DNA of 64,000 nt from Bacillus sp. AZ43 (GTDB lineage Bacteria > Actinomycetota > Actinomycetes > Mycobacteriales > Geodermatophilaceae), in NCBI GenBank assembly GCA_004570425.1, contig SPQJ01000021.1, positions 1 through 64,000 of the forward strand. Direction: 5' to 3'. Position numbers and translations under genes: made by a program. This document shows, in pieces, positions 29,971 through 39,111 of this stretch (position 1 is the stretch's first letter; each line of letters begins with the position of its first letter). The notes below the pieces were generated by a model. The model was given only the letters and a program-made list of their open reading frames with translations. It ran no database searches and had not been told where the DNA came from.

Positions 29971-31224
29971 TCAGCGCGCAGCCCCGGCGCGACGCTTGTT
30001 GTAGACGTCGAAGGCGACGGCGAGCAGCAGCACGAGGCCCTTGACCACGGACTGGACCGACTGGTCCACGCCCATGAGCTGCATGCCGTTGCTCATGACG
30101 GCCATGATCAGACCGCCGACCATGGCGCCGACGACCGTGCCGACACCACCGGTGACGGCGGCGCCGCCGATGAAGGCCGCCGCGATGGCGTCGAGCTCGA
30201 ACATGTTGCCGGCGGCCGGCTGGGCGCCGTTCGAGCGCGAGGAGTAGATGATCCCCGCGACCGCGGACAGGAAGCCCATGTTCACGAAGATCCAGAAGTT
30301 GACGACCTTCACCTTGACGCCGGAGAGCTGCGCCGCGGCCAGGTTGCCGCCGATGGCGTAGATCTGGCGGCCGAAGACGGTCCGCTTCGAGACGACGCCG
30401 TACACCAGGATCAGCACGGCCAGGATGATCAGCACGATCGGCAGGCCGCGGGCGTGGGCGAGCTGCCAGGCGAAGGCCATGACGACCGCGCCGACGGCGA
30501 CGACCCGCGCGACGAAGAGCGGGAAGGACTCCACCGGCTGGGCGTACTTGATGCGGGCGACGCGGGTGCGGAAGCCGCTCACCGCGTAGCCGGCCACGGC
30601 GATGGCGCCGATGAGCAGCGTGAACGCGTCGTAGCCGTCGCCGCCGATGAGGCCGTTGAGGAAGCCGCTGGCGACCTTGCCGTACTCCGAGGGGAACGGC
30701 GAGAGCGAGATGTTGTCCAGCACCTGCAGCGTGAGGCCGCGGAACAGCAGCATGCCGGCGAGGGTCACGATGAACGCCGGGATGCCGACGTAGGCGACCC
30801 AGAACCCGTGCCAGGCACCGACGGCGAGGCCGACGGCGATGGCGGCGAGCATGCCGACCCACCACGGGTAGTCGTTCTTGATCACCAGGACGGCCGAGAC
30901 GGCGCCGGTGAGGGCCACCACCGAGCCGACCGACAGGTCGATGTGCCCGGCGATGATCACCAGGACCATGCCGATCGCCAGCACCAGGATGTAGGAGTAC
31001 TGGAGGACGATGTTGGTGACGTTGTTCGGGCTGAGCGAGACACCCTCGGTGAGGATCGCGAACAGCGCCACGATGGCGACGAACGCGACGTAGATGCCGC
31101 TCTGGCGCAGGTTGCGCGTGATCAGCTTGCGCAGGTCGCTGGTGCCCGTGTGCAGGGCGGCGGCCTGGGCGTCGCCCGGCTCCTTGGGGGTCGGGTCCGC
31201 CTGCGGGGTCGCGGTCGTGGCCAT
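29971..31224 (-). CDS. mmsB: Multiple-sugar ABC transporter permease
   Basis: 417 residues with about ten membrane segments. Ribose/xylose-type permease of the MmsB/GguB group: AGHIDLSVGSVVALTGAVSA is the conserved substrate-channel block, IPAFIVTLAGMLLFRG follows, and GRQIYAIGGNLAAAQLSGVKV is the cytoplasmic coupling loop that docks on the ATPase. It imports the sugar delivered by ChvE, here most likely L-arabinose. The ATG at 31224 shares one base with the mmsA stop (TGATG). Eighty bases separate its end from the regulator gene, so read-through into lacI-araBDA is likely. Confidence 0.93.
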   Translation of the reverse strand: MATTATPQADPTPKEPGDAQAAALHTGTSDLRKLITRNLRQSGIYVAFVAIVALFAILTEGVSLSPNNVTNIVLQYSYILVLAIGMVLVIIAGHIDLSVGSVVALTGAVSAVLVIKNDYPWWVGMLAAIAVGLAVGAWHGFWVAYVGIPAFIVTLAGMLLFRGLTLQVLDNISLSPFPSEYGKVASGFLNGLIGGDGYDAFTLLIGAIAVAGYAVSGFRTRVARIKYAQPVESFPLFVARVVAVGAVVMAFAWQLAHARGLPIVLIILAVLILVYGVVSKRTVFGRQIYAIGGNLAAAQLSGVKVKVVNFWIFVNMGFLSAVAGIIYSSRSNGAQPAAGNMFELDAIAAAFIGGAAVTGGVGTVVGAMVGGLIMAVMSNGMQLMGVDQSVQSVVKGLVLLLAVAFDVYNKRRAGAAR

Positions 31225-32759
31225 CAGACGGACTCCCTTTCCTTGGTCATGAGCTCCATCAGGCGCTCCTGGCTGGCCTCGCCCACCGGCAGCTCGCCGG
31301 TGATCCGGCCGGCCGAGAGCGTGTAGATGCGGTCGCAGATGCCGAGCAGCTCGGGCAGCTCGGAGGAGATGACGACGACCGCCTTACCGGCGGCCACCAG
31401 TCGGTTGATGATCGTGTAGATCTCGTACTTCGCGCCGACGTCGATGCCGCGGGTGGGCTCGTCGAGGATCAGCACGTCCGGGTCGGTGAACAGCCACTTG
31501 GACAGCACGACCTTCTGCTGGTTGCCGCCCGAGAGCTTGCCGACGACCGACATCACGCTCGGTGCCTTGATGTTCATGCTGCGCCGGCTGTCCTCGGCGA
31601 CCTTGGTCTCCTCGTTGCCGTTGACCCAGCCGCGGCGGGACAGCTTGCCGAGGGCGGCGGCGGAGACGTTGCGCCGGATGTCCTCGATCAGGTTGAGCCC
31701 GTAGCGCTTGCGGTCCTCGGTCGCGTAGGCGATGCCCTTGTCGATGGCCTCGCTGACGCTGCGCGCCTTGACCTCGGAGCCGTGCATGTAGATGCGGCCG
31801 CTGATGTCGCGGCCGTAGGAGCGGCCGAAGATGCTCATCGCGAGCTCGGTGCGCCCGGCGCCCATGAGCCCGGCGATGCCGACGACCTCGCCGGCGCGCA
31901 CGTTGAACGAGGCGCCGTCGACGACCTTGCGGTCCTGGGTCGGGTGCCAGACGGTCCAGTCCTCGACCCGCAGCACCTCCGCGCCGGGGGACGACGTCCG
32001 GTCGGGGTAGAAGCTCTCCAGGTCGCGGCCGACCATGCCGCGGATGATCCGCTCCTGGGTGACCTCGCCGGCCTCGAGGTCGAGGGTCTCGACGGTCTTC
32101 CCGTCGCGGATGACGGTCACGCGGTCGGCGATCGCGGTGATCTCGTTGAGCTTGTGCGAGATCATGATCGAGGTGATGCCGCGCTCCTTGAGCCGCCGCA
32201 GCAGGTTCAGCAGGTGCTCGGAGTCGGTGTCGTTCAGGGCTGCGGTCGGCTCGTCGAGGATGAGCAGCCGGACGTCCTTGGACAGGGCCTTGGCGATCTC
32301 GACCAGCTGCTGCTTGCCGACGCCGAGCTGCCCGACCGGGGTGACGGCGTTCTCGTCGAGCCCGACCGAGGCGAGCAGCTCGGCGGCCTCGGCGTTGGCC
32401 TTGTTCCAGTCGATCAGGCCGCCGCGGCCGCGCCGCTCGTTGCCCAGGAAGATGTTCTCCGCGATGGACAGGTAGGGCACCAGCGCGAGCTCCTGGTGGA
32501 TGATCACGATGCCCACGTGCTCGCTGTCGCGGATGCCGCCGAAGGAGGCGGGCTTGCCGTCGAAGACGATCTCGCCGTCGTAGCTGCCGGTCGGGTAGAC
32601 CCCCGACAGGACCTTCATCAGCGTGGACTTGCCTGCGCCGTTCTCACCGCAGATCGCGTGGATCTCGCCCCGGCGCACGGCCAGGTTGACGTCCTCGAGC
32701 GCCTTGACGCCCGGGAAGGTCTTGGTGATCGAGCGCATCTCCAGGATGTTGTCGCCCAT
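31224..32759 (-). CDS. mmsA: Multiple-sugar ABC transporter ATP-binding protein (two ATPase domains)
   Basis: 511 residues with two fused ABC domains, as in AraG/XylG/GguA. First domain: Walker [13 protein letters not shown] (about 36-47), signature [15 protein letters not shown], Walker [12 protein letters not shown]. Second domain: a degenerate Walker [14 protein letters not shown] near 296, signature [15 protein letters not shown] and Walker [13 protein letters not shown]. The imperfect second Walker A is normal in this group. It energises the ChvE/MmsB importer. The ATG at 32759 follows a 145-base gap from chvE that contains a strong stem-loop. Confidence 0.94.
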   Translation of the reverse strand: MGDNILEMRSITKTFPGVKALEDVNLAVRRGEIHAICGENGAGKSTLMKVLSGVYPTGSYDGEIVFDGKPASFGGIRDSEHVGIVIIHQELALVPYLSIAENIFLGNERRGRGGLIDWNKANAEAAELLASVGLDENAVTPVGQLGVGKQQLVEIAKALSKDVRLLILDEPTAALNDTDSEHLLNLLRRLKERGITSIMISHKLNEITAIADRVTVIRDGKTVETLDLEAGEVTQERIIRGMVGRDLESFYPDRTSSPGAEVLRVEDWTVWHPTQDRKVVDGASFNVRAGEVVGIAGLMGAGRTELAMSIFGRSYGRDISGRIYMHGSEVKARSVSEAIDKGIAYATEDRKRYGLNLIEDIRRNVSAAALGKLSRRGWVNGNEETKVAEDSRRSMNIKAPSVMSVVGKLSGGNQQKVVLSKWLFTDPDVLILDEPTRGIDVGAKYEIYTIINRLVAAGKAVVVISSELPELLGICDRIYTLSAGRITGELPVGEASQERLMELMTKERESV

Positions 32760-32848
32760 GGACTCCGTCGTCCTCGTCTGCGTCGTCAGGCTGGCGGCGC
32801 TGTGCAGATGGCTGTGAGTGCGGGGGCCGGACGCTCCCCCGGTGGTGC

Positions 32849-32887
32849 GGCCGGGCCCGGCAGCGTCGAACGCCACCGGGCCCGGCC
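32849..32887 (-). terminator. Intercistronic stem-loop between chvE and mmsA
   Basis: GGCCGGGCCCGG (32849-32860) and CCGGGCCCGGCC (32876-32887) form a perfect 12-base-pair stem around a 15-base loop, 17 bases after the chvE stop. Such stems after binding-protein genes commonly act as partial terminators or RNA stabilisers so that more binding protein than membrane components is made. No T-tract is present. Confidence 0.6.
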
Positions 32888-32904
32888 GGTCGATGTGCCG
32901 TCGG

Positions 32905-34044
32905 TCAGTCGGCCTGACCGGAGGCGACCTCTTCGGCCGTCCAGTAGCCGGAGTCGACCAGGACGGGCTGGATGTCGTCCTTGAAGACCTTCTCGACCGG
33001 CAGCAGGTAGGACGGGACGACCTTGACGCCGTTGTCGTACGTCTCGGTGTCGTTGGCCTCCGGCTCGTCGCCCTCGAGGAACGCCTCGGCGGCGATGACG
33101 GCCTGCTCGGCCAGCAGACGGGTGTCCTTGAAGATCGTGGAGCTCTGGACACCGTCGGCGATCAGCTTCACCGAGGCGATCTCGGCGTCCTGACCGGTGA
33201 CGACCGGCATGGGCCGCTCGGGCGTGCCGTAGCCGGCGTTCGACAGCGCGGTGATGATGCCGCGGGACAGACCGTCGTAGGGCGACAGGACGCCGTTGAC
33301 GACCGAGCCGTCGTTGTAGCTGGAGGTCAGCAGGTCCTCCATGCGCTTCTGCGCGGTCTCCTGCTGCCAGCGCAGCGTGGCGGCCTGCTCGATGTCGGTC
33401 TGACCCGACTTCACGACGAGGGTGCCGTCCTCGATGTAGGGCTGGAGGGTGTCCATGGCCCCGTCGAAGAAGAAGTGCGCGTTGTTGTCGTCCAGCGAGC
33501 CGGCGAACAGCTCGATGTTGAACGGCCCGGTGGCCGTGCCCTCGCCGCCGTCCGGGGTGGTGACGCCGAGACCGGTCAGCAGCGACTCGGCCTGCGCGAC
33601 GCCGACCTTGTAGTTGTCGAAGCTGACGTAGAAGTCGACGTTCTCGGTGTCGCGGATCAGGCGGTCGTAGGCGATGACCGGGATGCCCTGGTCGGCCGCG
33701 GCCTGCAGCTGGCTGCTGAGCGCGGTGCCGTCGATCGCGGCGACGATCAGGAGGTCGGCGCCCTGGGTGATCATCTGGTCGACCTGCTGGGACTGGGTCG
33801 GGATGTCGTCGCCCGCGTACTGCAGGTCGACCTCGTAGCCCTTGTCCTCCAGCTGCTCCTTCACGGAGTTGCCGTCGGCGATCCACCGCTCGGACGTCTC
33901 GGTCGGCATCGCGACGCCGATCTTGAGGTCCTCGGGCTCCGCATTGCCGGTGTCGGAGCCGCTGCCGGCACCCTCGCCACCACAAGCCGCCAGGGCGAGC
34001 GCCAGGACGGCGGTCGCGGCGGTCAAGCCGAGCTTCCTGCTCAC
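32905..34044 (-). CDS. chvE: Sugar-binding lipoprotein of the ChvE/multiple monosaccharide type
   Basis: 379 residues. Lipoprotein signal peptide with lipobox LALAACGG (cysteine about 22), a Gly/Ser-rich linker, then a type I periplasmic-binding-protein fold starting [56 protein letters not shown] and [14 protein letters not shown] are the hinge and ligand-site blocks typical of ChvE, which binds arabinose, galactose and related sugars. GTG at 34044 is preceded by GAGGAG at good spacing; longer starts would put residues before the signal peptide. It is the first gene of the arabinose locus. Confidence 0.93.
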   Translation of the reverse strand: MSRKLGLTAATAVLALALAACGGEGAGSGSDTGNAEPEDLKIGVAMPTETSERWIADGNSVKEQLEDKGYEVDLQYAGDDIPTQSQQVDQMITQGADLLIVAAIDGTALSSQLQAAADQGIPVIAYDRLIRDTENVDFYVSFDNYKVGVAQAESLLTGLGVTTPDGGEGTATGPFNIELFAGSLDDNNAHFFFDGAMDTLQPYIEDGTLVVKSGQTDIEQAATLRWQQETAQKRMEDLLTSSYNDGSVVNGVLSPYDGLSRGIITALSNAGYGTPERPMPVVTGQDAEIASVKLIADGVQSSTIFKDTRLLAEQAVIAAEAFLEGDEPEANDTETYDNGVKVVPSYLLPVEKVFKDDIQPVLVDSGYWTAEEVASGQAD

Positions 34045-34115
34045 GTGTATCTCCTCTTCGAGACCTCTGCTGCCACTCGACCCGGCGCAGGCCCGCGCGA
34101 CGCGAGCAAGGTCAA

Positions 34116-34143
34116 TGTGAGCGCTAACAAGGAACGACGTCAA
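34116..34143 (-). promoter_or_regulatory. Promoter with LacI-type operator in front of chvE
   Basis: On the minus strand TTGACG (34143-34138) is a good -35 box, and a -10-like TCACAT follows after 17 bases. Overlapping the spacer and the -10 is the near-palindrome TGTTAGCGCTCACA (34129-34116), with one mismatched pair around the central GCGC, a typical LacI-family operator. It probably binds the LacI-type regulator encoded in the locus, giving repression of the chvE-mmsAB and downstream ara genes. Confidence 0.7.
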
Positions 34144-34240
34144 CCCCAGCTAGCCCATTGGATGTCACGTTCGCGTAACGCCGCCGTCACCTGCGCCGGG
34201 CGCCGGGCGGGGTGCGCGGACGACGACGGAGCGCCGCCGC

Positions 34241-35173
34241 TCAGCGCAGCGTGATCTGCCGGGAGATCAGGCCGGCGCGGGCGCGGCGCTCGTCCGCGGT
34301 CAGCGGCTCGGTCACGGTGAGGGCCTGCTCCAGACGGGTCTGGAACTCCGTCGCCGGGCCGATCCACTCCTCCGCGGGGGTGTCGGCCGGCAGGTCCCAG
34401 ACCGGGACGACGAGACCGAGCGCGCGGAAGGCGCCGGCGTAGCGGGTGCCCTCCCCCAGCAGGATCTGCTCGGCCGCCGACAGCCGGGCCAGCGCGTCGA
34501 GCAGCTTCTCCTCCGGCTCGGGCCGGACCCAGCGCAGGTGCGCCCGCTCGCTGCCCGGCCGCACCCAGTACGCCGCCTCGAGACCGGCCAGCCGCACGGT
34601 GGGCAGGATCGCCTCGTTGGCGTGCTCGAGACCGGCCTTGGCCGCCGGCGAGGGGTCGGTGCCCTCGAGCCAGAAACCGAAGTCGTCGTGCACGGTCACC
34701 TCGAAGGGCGCCGACAGGTCCAGCAGCTCCTGCAGCCGGGGCCCGGCCGAGCCGGCCGCGCCGATCGGACCCGGGTCGACCGGCGCACCGGCCGGGGCCT
34801 CCAGCGCCGCGGCGAGCGCGGTGCCGATGTCCCGGCTGACGTCGTCGGACGACGTCGGCATCTGCACGCCCAGCACGATCTCGCCGTTCGAGCGCACCAG
34901 GGCGGGGGTCCCGCCGGGCAGCACGCTGGCGAGGGTGACCTCCCGGCCGTCCGTCGTCCGCACGGTGGCCGTGGCCGCCGGCACGAGCTCGCGCAGGGCG
35001 ACCCAGTCGGTCTCCCCCGGCAGGCCCTCGAACGGCCGGGTGACCGGCGGGGCGTAGCCCGACCCGTGGCAGTGCTTGTAGCGGCGGCCGGAGCCGCACG
35101 GGCACGGGGCCTTCGGGTTGACGCCCTCGGGTGCGTCGGCGACGGGAGCGGACGAGCGCTTGCGGGAAGCCAT
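34241..35173 (-). CDS. DUF5926 family protein with N-terminal SEC-C zinc motif
   Basis: 310 residues. The N-terminus carries a SEC-C motif, CPCGSGRRYKHCHG (about 24-37), which binds one zinc ion, like the tail of SecA. The remainder (about 50-310) matches the DUF5926 family of actinobacteria; no catalytic motif is evident. Cytoplasmic, function unknown. TACGCT seven bases before the ATG and the absence of a Shine-Dalgarno suggest a leaderless mRNA. It is divergent from the P450 gene, with a strong hairpin in the gap. Confidence 0.85.
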   Translation of the reverse strand: MASRKRSSAPVADAPEGVNPKAPCPCGSGRRYKHCHGSGYAPPVTRPFEGLPGETDWVALRELVPAATATVRTTDGREVTLASVLPGGTPALVRSNGEIVLGVQMPTSSDDVSRDIGTALAAALEAPAGAPVDPGPIGAAGSAGPRLQELLDLSAPFEVTVHDDFGFWLEGTDPSPAAKAGLEHANEAILPTVRLAGLEAAYWVRPGSERAHLRWVRPEPEEKLLDALARLSAAEQILLGEGTRYAGAFRALGLVVPVWDLPADTPAEEWIGPATEFQTRLEQALTVTEPLTADERRARAGLISRQITLR

Positions 35174-35180
35174 GCGCTGC

Positions 35181-35186
35181 AGCGTA
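35181..35186 (-). promoter_or_regulatory. TACGCT -10 box for the DUF5926 gene
   Basis: TACGCT on the minus strand lies seven bases before the ATG at 35173, with no ribosome-binding site between, as expected for a leaderless transcript. Confidence 0.45.
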
Positions 35187-35207
35187 TGCGCCCGCCGATC
35201 GGCCCAC

Positions 35208-35259
35208 GTGCGGGGAAGAAGGGCTGCGCGGTGCCGTCCGGAGCCCTCCTTCCCCGCAC
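35208..35259. other. Strong hairpin in a divergent intergenic region
   Basis: Arms at 35208-35225 and 35242-35259 are 18 bases with one mismatch around a 16-base loop. The shape matches the hairpins seen between convergent genes, but here both flanking genes (DUF5926 and P450) point away from it, and it lies upstream of both proposed -10 boxes. It may stop divergent antisense transcription, or be an operator or the end of an unrecognised small transcript. Confidence 0.7.
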
Positions 35260-35303
35260 GAGGTGACTGCCCGAGATGTGATCACCGGCATTGCCGGCGT
35301 CCA

Positions 35304-35309
35304 TACGCT
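35304..35309 (+). promoter_or_regulatory. TACGCT -10 box for the P450 gene
   Basis: TACGCT ends seven bases before the GTG at 35317 and fits a leaderless start. Confidence 0.42.
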
Positions 35310-35316
35310 CGGAACC

Positions 35317-36513
35317 GTGACCCCGCTCGACCTCACCGACCCCGCCGTGGTGGCGGACCCGTATCCCTCCTTCGCCCGCGCACGCGCGGAGGCGCCCGTA
35401 CAGTGGCACGAGGGGATGGGCCTCTGGCTGGCGTTCACGCACGCCGAGGCCAACGCCGTCCTGCGCGACCGGCGGCTCGGCCGGATCTGGTCGGACAAGC
35501 AGCCGGCCGAGCGGTTCGGGAGCTTCAACCTCATCCACCGCAACGCGATCCTGGAGATGGAGCCGCCCGACCACACCCGGCTGCGGCGGCTGATCAGCTC
35601 CGCATTCGCCCGCGGCCACGTCGAGCGGCTGCGGCCGTGGGTCGAGGACCTGGCGGGCTCGCTGGTCGACCAGCTGGTGGAGCGCTCCGGCGGCACGCGG
35701 CCGGTCGACTTCCTCTCCGGCATGGCCGAGCACCTGCCCGTCGCCGTCATCGCCGAGCTGCTCGGCGTCCCGGAGGCCGACCGGCCGCTGCTGCGGCCGT
35801 GGTCCAACGCGATCGTGAAGATGTACGAGTACGGCCGGACACCGGCGACCGAGGAGTCCGCGGAGCGCGCGGCCGCGGAGTTCGTCGCCTACCTGCGCGA
35901 GCTGGCCGCCGAGCGCCGCACGGACCCCGGCGAGGACCTGCTCAGCCACCTCGTCACCGTCCGCGACGCCGACGGCGACAGGCTCACCGAGGACGAGCTG
36001 GTCACCACCTGCATCCTGCTGCTCAACGCCGGCCACGAGGCGACGGTCAACGTCAGCGGCAACGGCCTGCTCGCCCTGCTGGAGAACCCCGACCAGCTGC
36101 GCCGGCTGCGCGAGGACCGCACGCTGCTGCCGACGGCGATCGAGGAGTTCATGCGCTACGACTCGCCGCTGCAGCTGTTCGAGCGCACCGCGACGGCGGA
36201 CGTCGAGATCGGCGGGGTCACCGTCGAGCGCGGGCAGAAGATCGCCGCGCTGCTGGGGGCGGGCAACCACGACCCGGCGGTGTTCCGGGAGCCCGAGCGG
36301 CTGGACGTCGGCCGTGGCGACAACCCGCACATCACCTTCGGCGCCGGCATCCACTTCTGCATCGGCGCCCCGCTGGCCCGCGTGGAGCTGCAGGCCACGT
36401 TCGGCGCGCTGCTCGCCCGGACCTCGTCCCTCGAGCCGGGCGGGGAGCCGGTCCGCCGTCCGGAGTTCGTGATCCGCGGCCTGGCCGAGCTCCCCGTCGC
36501 CCTCACCGCCTGA
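35317..36513 (+). CDS. Cytochrome P450
   Basis: 398 residues, bacterial soluble class. The I-helix oxygen-binding region reads LLLNAGHEATVN (about 231-242), where the usual acid-alcohol pair is E-A-T; the K-helix E-x-x-R is EEFMRYDSPLQ, and the haem-thiolate loop is FGAGIHFCIGAPLARVE with the ligand cysteine at about 348. GTG at 35317 starts the protein at VTPLDLTDPAVVADPYPSF, the usual P450 opening. No ferredoxin or reductase gene adjoins, so redox partners must be encoded elsewhere; the substrate is unknown. Confidence 0.94.
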   Translation: MTPLDLTDPAVVADPYPSFARARAEAPVQWHEGMGLWLAFTHAEANAVLRDRRLGRIWSDKQPAERFGSFNLIHRNAILEMEPPDHTRLRRLISSAFARGHVERLRPWVEDLAGSLVDQLVERSGGTRPVDFLSGMAEHLPVAVIAELLGVPEADRPLLRPWSNAIVKMYEYGRTPATEESAERAAAEFVAYLRELAAERRTDPGEDLLSHLVTVRDADGDRLTEDELVTTCILLLNAGHEATVNVSGNGLLALLENPDQLRRLREDRTLLPTAIEEFMRYDSPLQLFERTATADVEIGGVTVERGQKIAALLGAGNHDPAVFREPERLDVGRGDNPHITFGAGIHFCIGAPLARVELQATFGALLARTSSLEPGGEPVRRPEFVIRGLAELPVALTA

Positions 36514-36603
36514 CCGTTACGGAACCGATACGACGCGGTGCCGTCCGTCGCGGTCGTCCGGGAGGGCCTTCCTGGTGAGGTGCTCCCCCGGGAGGACGAC
36601 GAC

Positions 36604-37416
36604 ATGCGATGGACCGACGACGAGCCGCCCGAGGCCCCGACCCGGGAGGGCGCGGCCACGGCGGCCCGCCATCGGCGGCTGCGCACCGCCGTGCTGACGG
36701 CGATCGGCGCGACGGTGCTCGTGGTGCTCGCCGTCGTGGCGGGGCGGCCCGAGGGCACGGAGGACCGCACGGCCGCGCCGACGAGCGCACCGCCGACCAC
36801 GCCGTCGGCCACGGCCTCGACGCCCGCGCCCCGGCCGCACCCGGCGCACGAGGCCGAGCTCCGCCGGGTGGCGGCCGGGCTCCCCGCCCTGTCGCTGTCC
36901 TCGCCGGCGTCCTGGGACCAGTGGCTCCCGGAGGGCAAGCCGTACCCGGGCGCCGACCTGGCCGACGACCTCTCCACCTGCCCCGTCCTCTCCGCTCGAC
37001 TGGAGACCGTCGTCGGGCAGGACATGAGCTACTGGACCGGCACCCTGCCCGGAGGGCCGTACGGCTGCACCTGGGTCGAGACCCCGCTGTCCGGGCAGGA
37101 CAACGACTACGACTACGTCGTCAGCGTCGGCTTCCTCGCCGACGGGACGTCCGTCGAGGACGTCCGCCGGTACCGCGAGGGTCCGGGGCAGGGAACCCAC
37201 CCCTGCCCGTCGGTCGACCTCCCGGCGGTGGCCCCCGGCGCCCTGCTGGCCCGCTGCACGGGGCCGGGGACCACCGCCTACACGCTGGCCGTCCCGGACA
37301 CCCGCCTGGACGGCGGCCTCTGGTTCCTGATCGCGTCGTCGAAGGACGCGACCGCGGTGCGCCCGGCGGACGTGCTGCCGGTCCTCGTCGACGGGGTGAG
37401 CGCGGCGTTCGCCTGA
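36604..37416 (+). CDS. Single-pass membrane protein, DUF3558-like extracytoplasmic domain possible
   Basis: 270 residues, not firmly recognised. A charged N-terminus (1-26) precedes one transmembrane helix (about 27-48, VLTAIGATVLVVLAVVAG), a Pro/Thr/Ala-rich linker to about 82, and a folded outer domain with three well-spaced cysteines and aromatic residues. The pattern CPVL..., YGCTWVE and ...HPCPSVDLP is reminiscent of DUF3558-type extracytoplasmic domains of actinobacteria, but I would not insist on it. GGGAGGACGACG precedes the ATG. It sits alone between the P450 and the acyl-CoA synthetase. Confidence 0.75.
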   Translation: MRWTDDEPPEAPTREGAATAARHRRLRTAVLTAIGATVLVVLAVVAGRPEGTEDRTAAPTSAPPTTPSATASTPAPRPHPAHEAELRRVAAGLPALSLSSPASWDQWLPEGKPYPGADLADDLSTCPVLSARLETVVGQDMSYWTGTLPGGPYGCTWVETPLSGQDNDYDYVVSVGFLADGTSVEDVRRYREGPGQGTHPCPSVDLPAVAPGALLARCTGPGTTAYTLAVPDTRLDGGLWFLIASSKDATAVRPADVLPVLVDGVSAAFA

Positions 37417-37464
37417 CGCTCGCCACCGGTGGAAGGTGAGCCGCGTCACTGGCAGGATCCGGCC

Positions 37465-39081
37465 ATGCGCGGGCTCATGCAGGACTACCCCCTCACCATC
37501 GACTCGATCTTCCGGCACGTCGAGCAGCACTACGGCGACGGGACGATCGTCACGAACAACCCGTCCGGCCTCACCAGGACGACCTACGCGGAGTGGGCGG
37601 AGCGCACCCGCCGGCTGGGCGGGGTGCTCGACACCCTGGGCATCAGCGCCGACGGGCGGGTGGGCACCTTCGGCTGGAACAGCCAGCGCCACCTCGAGCT
37701 GTACTTCGCCGCACCCTGCACCGGCCGGGTGCTGCACACGCTGAACATCCGGCTGTTCCCCGAGCAGCTGACCTACATCGCCAACCACGCCGAGGACGAG
37801 GTGGTCTTCGCCGACCGCTCGGTCCTGCCGCTGCTGTGGCCGCTGATCGACACCATGACGACCGTCAAGCACGTCGTGGTCATCGACGACGGCGGTGACA
37901 ACGAGATCCCCGACGACCCGCGGGTGCGGGACTACGAGACCCTGCTGGCCGAGGCGGAGCCGGTCGACTTCCACGTCACGGACGAGAACTCCGCGGCCTC
38001 CATGTGCTACACGAGCGGCACCACCGGCAACCCGAAGGGCGTCGTCTACTCGCACCGCTCGACGTTCCTGCACACGATGGGCGTGATGGCGCCGAACGCG
38101 TTCGGCCTGGGCATCAACGACGTCGCCATGCCGGTCGTGCCGATGTTCCACGCGAACGCCTGGGGCATCGCGCAGGCGGCGCCCGCGGCCGGCGCCTCGC
38201 TGGTCATGCCCGGCGCGCTCATGCAGCCGGAGGCGCTGGCGAAGCTGATCGTCGACGAGGGCGTCACCTTCACCGCCGGCGTCCCGACCATCTGGCAGGG
38301 CGTGCTCCCCCACCTGGCCGGCAAGCCGCACAAGCTGCGCGACATCGGCTGCGGCGGCTCCGCCGTCCCGAAGGCGCTGTCGGAGGCCTACCGCGAGCAG
38401 GTCGGCATCCCGATCCTGCAGGCGTGGGGCATGACCGAGACCCACCCGGTCGCCTCCTCCGGCGTGCTGCCCAAGCGGTACCAGGACGCCGACGACGAGA
38501 CGAAGGCGACGCAGCGCGCGCGGGCGGGGATCCCGTTCCTCGGCGTGGAGGCCCGGATCGTCGACGCCGACACCCTCGAGCCGCAGCCGTGGGACGACCA
38601 GGCCACCGGCGAGCTGCAGGTGCGCGGCCCGTGGTGCGCGCAGGAGTACTACAACCCCGACGCCGGCGTGGAGCTCACCACCGCGGACGGCTGGATGAAG
38701 ACCGGCGACGTCGCGGCGATGGACGCCTACGGCTCGATCCGGATCGCCGACCGCACCAAGGACCTGATCAAGTCCGGCGGCGAGTGGATCAGCTCGGTCG
38801 ACCTCGAGAACGCGATCATGAGCCACCCGAAGGTGAAGGAGGCCGCCGTCGTCGGCATCCCGCACCCCAAGTGGGACGAGCGCCCGCTGGCCTGCGTCGT
38901 CCTCAAGGAGGGCGAGGAGGCGACGGAGGAGGAGATCCTCGAGCACCTCAAGCCGCTGGTGGCCAAGTGGTGGATGCCCGACGCCGTCGAGTTCATCGAC
39001 GAGGTGCCCAAGACCAGCGTCGGCAAGTTCTCGAAGAAGGACCTGCGCGCCAAGTTCGCCGAGTACGAACTGAAGAGCTAG
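37465..39081 (+). CDS. Long-chain fatty-acid--CoA ligase (AMP-dependent synthetase)
   Basis: 538 residues. Activates a carboxylic acid with ATP and CoA. The AMP-binding P-loop is MCYTSGTTGNPKGVVYSH (about 182-199), the A5 motif is QAWGMTETHPVAS, the A7 motif GWMKTGDVAAMD, the hinge RTKDLIKSGGEWISS, and the A10 lysine lies in VGKFSKKDLRAKF at the end. The opening MQDYPLTIDSIFRHVEQHYGD over residues 4-24 is common to medium/long-chain acyl-CoA synthetases of actinobacteria. ATG at 37465 has CAGGAT six bases upstream. The chain length preference cannot be read from sequence. Confidence 0.94.
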   Translation: MRGLMQDYPLTIDSIFRHVEQHYGDGTIVTNNPSGLTRTTYAEWAERTRRLGGVLDTLGISADGRVGTFGWNSQRHLELYFAAPCTGRVLHTLNIRLFPEQLTYIANHAEDEVVFADRSVLPLLWPLIDTMTTVKHVVVIDDGGDNEIPDDPRVRDYETLLAEAEPVDFHVTDENSAASMCYTSGTTGNPKGVVYSHRSTFLHTMGVMAPNAFGLGINDVAMPVVPMFHANAWGIAQAAPAAGASLVMPGALMQPEALAKLIVDEGVTFTAGVPTIWQGVLPHLAGKPHKLRDIGCGGSAVPKALSEAYREQVGIPILQAWGMTETHPVASSGVLPKRYQDADDETKATQRARAGIPFLGVEARIVDADTLEPQPWDDQATGELQVRGPWCAQEYYNPDAGVELTTADGWMKTGDVAAMDAYGSIRIADRTKDLIKSGGEWISSVDLENAIMSHPKVKEAAVVGIPHPKWDERPLACVVLKEGEEATEEEILEHLKPLVAKWWMPDAVEFIDEVPKTSVGKFSKKDLRAKFAEYELKS

Positions 39082-39111
39082 CGGGCCGAAATCGCCACTT
39101 CGGACCGCTAG
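39078..39111. terminator. Bidirectional hairpin containing both stop codons
   Basis: Arms at 39078-39090 (CTAGCGGGCCGAA) and 39099-39111 are 13 bases with one mismatch and an 8-base loop. The stop codons of the acyl-CoA synthetase (TAG, 39079-39081) and of the convergent rhodanese gene (39108-39110) lie symmetrically within the stem. Confidence 0.72.

Noticed and set aside
31224-32759. Inactivated second ATPase domain in mmsA
   Set aside because: The imperfect second Walker A is normal for two-domain sugar ATPases such as AraG and XylG.
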